Positions 40,190 through 43,100 of a stretch of 43,100 nt of DNA are shown piece after piece. The DNA is from an uncultured Lachnospiraceae bacterium. GTDB lineage: Bacteria > Bacillota > Clostridia > Lachnospirales > Lachnospiraceae. The stretch covers positions 1 to 43,100 of the forward strand of contig CAJUGG010000080.1 in assembly GCA_910585995.1 (NCBI GenBank), given 5' to 3'. A program made the translations under genes and the position numbers. Numbering within the stretch: position 1 is the first letter of the stretch; every line of letters starts with the position of its first letter. The notes beneath the pieces are model-generated. The model did not search any database, was not told the DNA's origin, and was given only the letters and a program-made list of their open reading frames with translations.

Positions 40190-40278
40190 GCATCTGCCCG
40201 AACAATGCCCGTAAGGATGTTTGAGAACGAAGTGAACAAACATTCTTACAGAGAAGGGGCATTGTGAGCGGGAGATGC
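40190..40278. repeat. Nested palindrome before the G3E GTPase gene
   Basis: Outer arms 40190-40210 and 40257-40278 share GCATCT, CCCG and ACAATGCCC in inverted order. Inner arms 40211-40223 and 40237-40249 pair at 12 of 13 (GTAAGGATGTTTG). The inner core AAGGATGTT...AACATTCTT is the same as in the palindrome at 12286-12361, so these are two copies of one element family. Confidence 0.8.
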
Positions 40279-40305
40279 GGAACTCTAATAGGAGGTACAC
40301 TTGAT

Positions 40306-41445
40306 ATGACAAAGATAGAGATTATCTCAGGTTTTCTGGGAGCAGGCAAGACGACTTTGATTAAGAAGATGTTAAAAGAGGTATTTGCAGGCGAGAAAGT
40401 GGTTTTGATTGAGAATGAATTTGGAGAGATCGGGATCGACGGCGGCTTTTTAAAGGAGGCAGGCGTACAGATCACAGAGATGAATTCGGGATGTATCTGC
40501 TGTTCTTTAGTGGGTGATTTTGGAACCGCCTTAAAAGAGGTGATCGAGACTTATACACCGGATCGTATCCTGATCGAGCCGTCCGGCGTAGGGAAACTCT
40601 CTGATGTCACCAAAGCGGTACAGGGCGTGGCAGCTCATGAGCCAGTGGAACTAAACAGTTCGGTAACGGTGGTAGACGGGCAGAAATGCCGGATGTATAT
40701 GAAGAATTTTGGTGAATTTTTTAACAATCAGGTAGAACATGCAGGGACTATCGTGATCAGCCGTACACAGAAGATGACCGAGGAAAAATTAGAAGCTTGT
40801 GTAAAGATGCTCAAAGAAAAAAATCCCAAAGCGACGGTTATCACAACTCCCTGGGAAGAATTAAAAGGAGAACAGATCTTAGCAGCGATGCAGCATCAGG
40901 ATCTGATCCTGCACGAATTAGAAGCGCATCTGCATGAGGAACACGAGCATCACCACGATCACGACCATGAGCATCATCATGACCATGACGACTACCACGA
41001 TCATGAGCATCACCATGATCACGACCATGAGCACCATCATGACCATGACGACCACCACGACCATGAGCATCATCACGATCATACCCATCATCCGGATGAC
41101 TGCACCTGCGGCTGTCATGAGCATCACCATGATCACGATCACCATGACCATCATCACCATCATGCAGACGAGATCTTCACCAGTTGGGGACAGGAGACGC
41201 CACATAAGTACAGCGAGGAAGAGCTTCGCAAGATCTTAGAAGCTCTGTCGGATGGCGATGAGTGCGGGATTATCCTGCGCGCCAAAGGGATTGTGCCCTG
41301 TACGGACGGCACTTGGCTGCATTTTGACATGGTGCCGGAGGAGTATGAGATCCGCCGCGGGGAGGCAGATTATACAGGCCGTCTGTGTGTGATCGGTTCC
41401 CATCTGAATGAAGAAGAACTTTTAAAACTGTTTAACCTGGTATAA
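40306..41445 (+). CDS. G3E GTPase (COG0523/CobW family) with large His-rich metal-binding insert
   Basis: A 379-residue metallochaperone GTPase. The P-loop is GFLGAGKTTLIKKM (about 9-22), the metal site CxCC is SGCICCSL (Cys63, 65, 66), and the switch region has LIEPSGVGKLSD. Residues about 206-286 form a His/Asp-rich insert with a CTCGC cysteine cluster, then the CobW C-terminal domain. The insert contains a 60-base DNA repeat. COG0523 proteins insert or deliver zinc, cobalt or nickel; CxCC plus His-rich tract points to zinc. GGAGG lies 10 bases before ATG 40306. It forms an operon with the next G3E gene, 14 bases away. Confidence 0.9.
   Translation: MTKIEIISGFLGAGKTTLIKKMLKEVFAGEKVVLIENEFGEIGIDGGFLKEAGVQITEMNSGCICCSLVGDFGTALKEVIETYTPDRILIEPSGVGKLSDVTKAVQGVAAHEPVELNSSVTVVDGQKCRMYMKNFGEFFNNQVEHAGTIVISRTQKMTEEKLEACVKMLKEKNPKATVITTPWEELKGEQILAAMQHQDLILHELEAHLHEEHEHHHDHDHEHHHDHDDYHDHEHHHDHDHEHHHDHDDHHDHEHHHDHTHHPDDCTCGCHEHHHDHDHHDHHHHHADEIFTSWGQETPHKYSEEELRKILEALSDGDECGIILRAKGIVPCTDGTWLHFDMVPEEYEIRRGEADYTGRLCVIGSHLNEEELLKLFNLV
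40945..41072 (+). repeat. In-frame 60-bp tandem repeat in the His-rich insert
   Basis: Two copies of a 20-codon unit plus the beginning of a third. Each encodes HDHDHEHHHDHDD followed by Y or H and HDHEHH. Copies differ mostly at third codon positions, so the repeat has been maintained at protein level. Confidence 0.75.
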
Positions 41446-41459
41446 TCTGAGGTGATCTT

Positions 41460-42401
41460 ATGACCAAAATTCCTGTATTTGTGATTCATGGATTCTTAGA
41501 GAGCGGCAAGACGACCTTTGCGCTGGAGACGTTAGCAGATGAATATTTCTCCGGCGGCGAGCGCAATCTGATCATCGCCTGTGAAGAGGGAATCGAAGAG
41601 TATGATGACGATGCACTCAAAGAGGCAAATGCCACGCTGGTGATGTTGGAAGACAAAAGCGAGCTGAATGAAAAATTCCTAAGTGAGTGTCAGAAAAAAT
41701 ATAAGCCAACCCAGATCGTACTGGAATACAACTGTATGTGGGATCTGAACTATCTGCGGGAGATGTATATGCCGGCAGGGTGGTTCGTGGCACAGGTGAT
41801 TACAACTGTGGATGCATCCACTTTTGATGTCTATCTGAAAAATATGAAATCTCTTTTTATGGAGATGGCAAAAGATTCCGATCTGATCATCTTCAACCGA
41901 AGCAGCGATGATACGCCGGCAGCCACTTATAAGAGAAATATGCGCGCAGTCAATCCGAAGGCACAGGTGGTTTTTGAAAAAGAAGGCGGTTTGGCGCTGG
42001 AGTTTGAAGAGGAGATGCCGTTTGATATCGAGGCAGATGTGATTGAGATCGCCGATACAGACTATGGGATCTGGTATATCGATGCCATGGACCATCCGGA
42101 AAAATATGACGGCAAGACGCTGAAGTTTACGGCGATGGCCTATGTGGGCAAACGTTTTCCAGAAGGATATTTTGTGCCTGGCCGCATGGCTATGACCTGC
42201 TGTGCCGACGATACGGCATTTATCGGTTTTCTGTGTAAATCTTCCTATGTGGACCGTATAAAATCCAGACAATGGCTTACTGTCACAGCAAAAGCCCATG
42301 TGGAGAAACGCATGGAGTATAATAATGAATTGGGGATTGTGCTTCATTCTACAAATCTAAAACGCGGTGAAAAGCCAGAAGAAGAATTGGTATATTTTTA
42401 A
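41460..42401 (+). CDS. G3E-like GTPase fused to a YcgQ/DUF1980-like C-terminal domain
   Basis: A 313-residue protein in two parts. Residues 1-175 are CobW-like, with P-loop IHGFLESGKTTFALETL but without a clear CxCC metal site. Residues about 210-300 resemble the C-terminal domain of the TIGR03943/DUF1980 (YcgQ) family: PEKYDGKTLKFTAMAYVGK, FPEGYFVPGRMAMTCCADDT, FIGFLCKSS. YcgQ-type proteins are encoded with YcgR permeases in zinc-starvation loci. The fusion ties the COG0523 chaperone idea to that putative metal-transport family. It follows the His-rich G3E gene by 14 bases. Confidence 0.8.
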   Translation: MTKIPVFVIHGFLESGKTTFALETLADEYFSGGERNLIIACEEGIEEYDDDALKEANATLVMLEDKSELNEKFLSECQKKYKPTQIVLEYNCMWDLNYLREMYMPAGWFVAQVITTVDASTFDVYLKNMKSLFMEMAKDSDLIIFNRSSDDTPAATYKRNMRAVNPKAQVVFEKEGGLALEFEEEMPFDIEADVIEIADTDYGIWYIDAMDHPEKYDGKTLKFTAMAYVGKRFPEGYFVPGRMAMTCCADDTAFIGFLCKSSYVDRIKSRQWLTVTAKAHVEKRMEYNNELGIVLHSTNLKRGEKPEEELVYF

Positions 42402-42406
42402 CAAGC

Positions 42407-42640
42407 TTGAATCCTGGGCCATATCTGTATCTGTTTTGCCAGGCCTCGGATATCATCATGGTAGGAAAGAGCAGAGACAGCGAGATTCGTCGTATGATTA
42501 GCCGTCATGCAGCATTAGAAGAGATCATGGAATATGCAAAAGAAGATCAGAATATGCACACACTCAAAGAAAATGGATGCAGGTTAGTCGCACTAGGAAT
42601 CACTACCCCGGAAGAATGGATGAAGATTGCGTATGAATAA
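42407..42640 (+). pseudogene. C-terminal fragment of a GspE/PilB-type secretion ATPase
   Basis: A 60- to 77-residue frame. SRDSEIRRMISRHAALEEI, then a helix with NMHTLKENGCRLVALG and ITTPEEWMKIAYE, resembles the last ~60 residues of type II secretion/pilus ATPases (elements such as IRELI...LRxDGLxLVxxGxTTxEEVLR). No Walker motifs are present and the upstream DNA is the preceding G3E gene. There is no good ribosome site for the TTG at 42407; ATG 42458 is possible. It is either a remnant or a stand-alone small protein of the same fold. Confidence 0.55.
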
Positions 42641-42660
42641 CAACAGAAAAGAGACATGGT

Positions 42661-42705
42661 AAAATGTAGTCCCCGTTCTCTGTTTGAGAGCGGGGGCTAC
42701 ATTTT
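42661..42705. terminator. Bidirectional terminator
   Basis: A 20-bp stem, AAAATGTAGTCCCCGTTCTC with GAGAGCGGGGGCTACATTTT (two G-T pairs), loop TGTTT. The A-run on one side and T-run on the other serve both convergent genes. Confidence 0.9.
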
Positions 42706-42729
42706 ACACAGCCCCCATAGACATTTGCT

Positions 42730-43050
42730 TTATTTTTCCGCAAACAGAACCTTCAGCAGATTAATTGCCAATGTCTTTTCTTCCGCTGTACGGTCATGCA
42801 TAAGCTGAACCATAAGGTTCATACAGGTATCATCAGTGGAAATGACATAATCGGATAAAAGGAAATCGATGGTCACTCCCAGACGGTTCACTACTTTAAT
42901 CAGCTTGTCCAGAGTAAGGCTCCTCTCGCCTCTCTCTATTTGGCCAATGTAAGCGGTGGATACTCCGACTTCTTCTGCCAGTTTTTCCTGCGTCAGATTC
43001 AGTCTTAGTCGTTCTTCACGAATTCTTTTTCCTAATGCATGATAATCCAT
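42730..43050 (-). CDS. XRE-family transcriptional regulator
   Basis: A 106-residue DNA-binding protein. The HTH_3 domain covers residues 6-62, with LGKRIREERLRLNLTQEKLA, EEVGVSTAYIGQIERGERS and LDKLIKVVNRLGVTIDFLL. The C-terminal 40 residues are a short helical tail. AAAGGAG lies 6 bases before the ATG on the minus strand. Targets are unknown; no partner gene is visible before the window ends. Confidence 0.9.
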   Translation of the reverse strand: MDYHALGKRIREERLRLNLTQEKLAEEVGVSTAYIGQIERGERSLTLDKLIKVVNRLGVTIDFLLSDYVISTDDTCMNLMVQLMHDRTAEEKTLAINLLKVLFAEK

Positions 43051-43100
43051 TTTCTTACTCCTTTCAAAAGAGGTTCTCTTATTAGATGATACTTTGAAAT

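Noticed and set aside
40918..41205. Minus-strand frame rich in Met and Val over the His-rich insert
   Set aside because: It is the complement of CAT/GAC-rich His-Asp codons and has no independent support.

Overview
The window looks like chromosome of a spore-forming, low-to-mid GC Firmicute of the Lachnospiraceae (Blautia/Dorea-like) type. The reasons are the strong AGGAGG ribosome sites, a SpoIVB protease, the gene order nusB-xseA-xseB-ispA-dxs-tlyA-nadK-argR-recN-spoIVB, a DUF4250 protein, a mannose-family PTS, and a choloylglycine hydrolase typical of gut bacteria. The genus call is an inference from gene content; no rRNA is present.

Layout. 1-5341: end of a tellurium-resistance-like (Ter) operon with three TerD proteins, a calcium-type P-ATPase and a HAD phosphatase. 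5334-7433: glycogen debranching enzyme. 7471-10211: surface-glycosylation module (membrane GT-C transferase, then on the other strand a GT2 enzyme and a GtrA flippase). 10391-11968: release factor RF3. 11969-12390: long non-coding stretch with two nested palindromes and a 17-bp-periodic repeat. 12391-22484: housekeeping operon (Asp23-like, nusB, xseAB, isoprenoid genes, tlyA, nadK, argR, recN, spoIVB). 22517-23964: tyrosine recombinase, a decayed coiled-coil gene and a small intact hypothetical. 24210-26919: malQ facing a bile-salt-hydrolase-like gene, with a large nested palindrome between them. 27005-31326: sensory operon made of a solute-binding protein, histidine kinase, response regulator and second solute-binding protein. 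31436-35492: mannose-type PTS (IIA, IIB, IIC, IID), a small membrane protein, a HAD phosphatase and an HPr-like protein. 35600-38787: unknown protein, clpB and DUF4250. 38820-40133: infC-rpmI-rplT with an attenuator leader. 40306-42401: two G3E (COG0523) GTPases, one with a large His-rich insert and one fused to a YcgQ/DUF1980-like domain. 42407-43050: a GspE-like fragment and an XRE regulator.

How the parts work together. The sensory operon contains two binding proteins but no ABC permease, and it lies directly upstream of the PTS operon. The simplest reading is that the binding proteins feed the kinase and that the regulator controls the PTS genes. The PTS operon ends in an HPr homologue in which both regulatory phosphorylation sites are replaced (Thr at 15, Leu at 46), so it probably is not a normal phosphocarrier. 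This and the sensory operon are the most interesting protein-level features. At nucleic-acid level the notable signals are an inverted repeat that buries the spoIVB start codon, an AUU start for infC behind an attenuator, a CIRCE-like clpB promoter with odd half-site spacing, and several nested palindromes between genes. All family assignments are from reading motifs; no database search was run.
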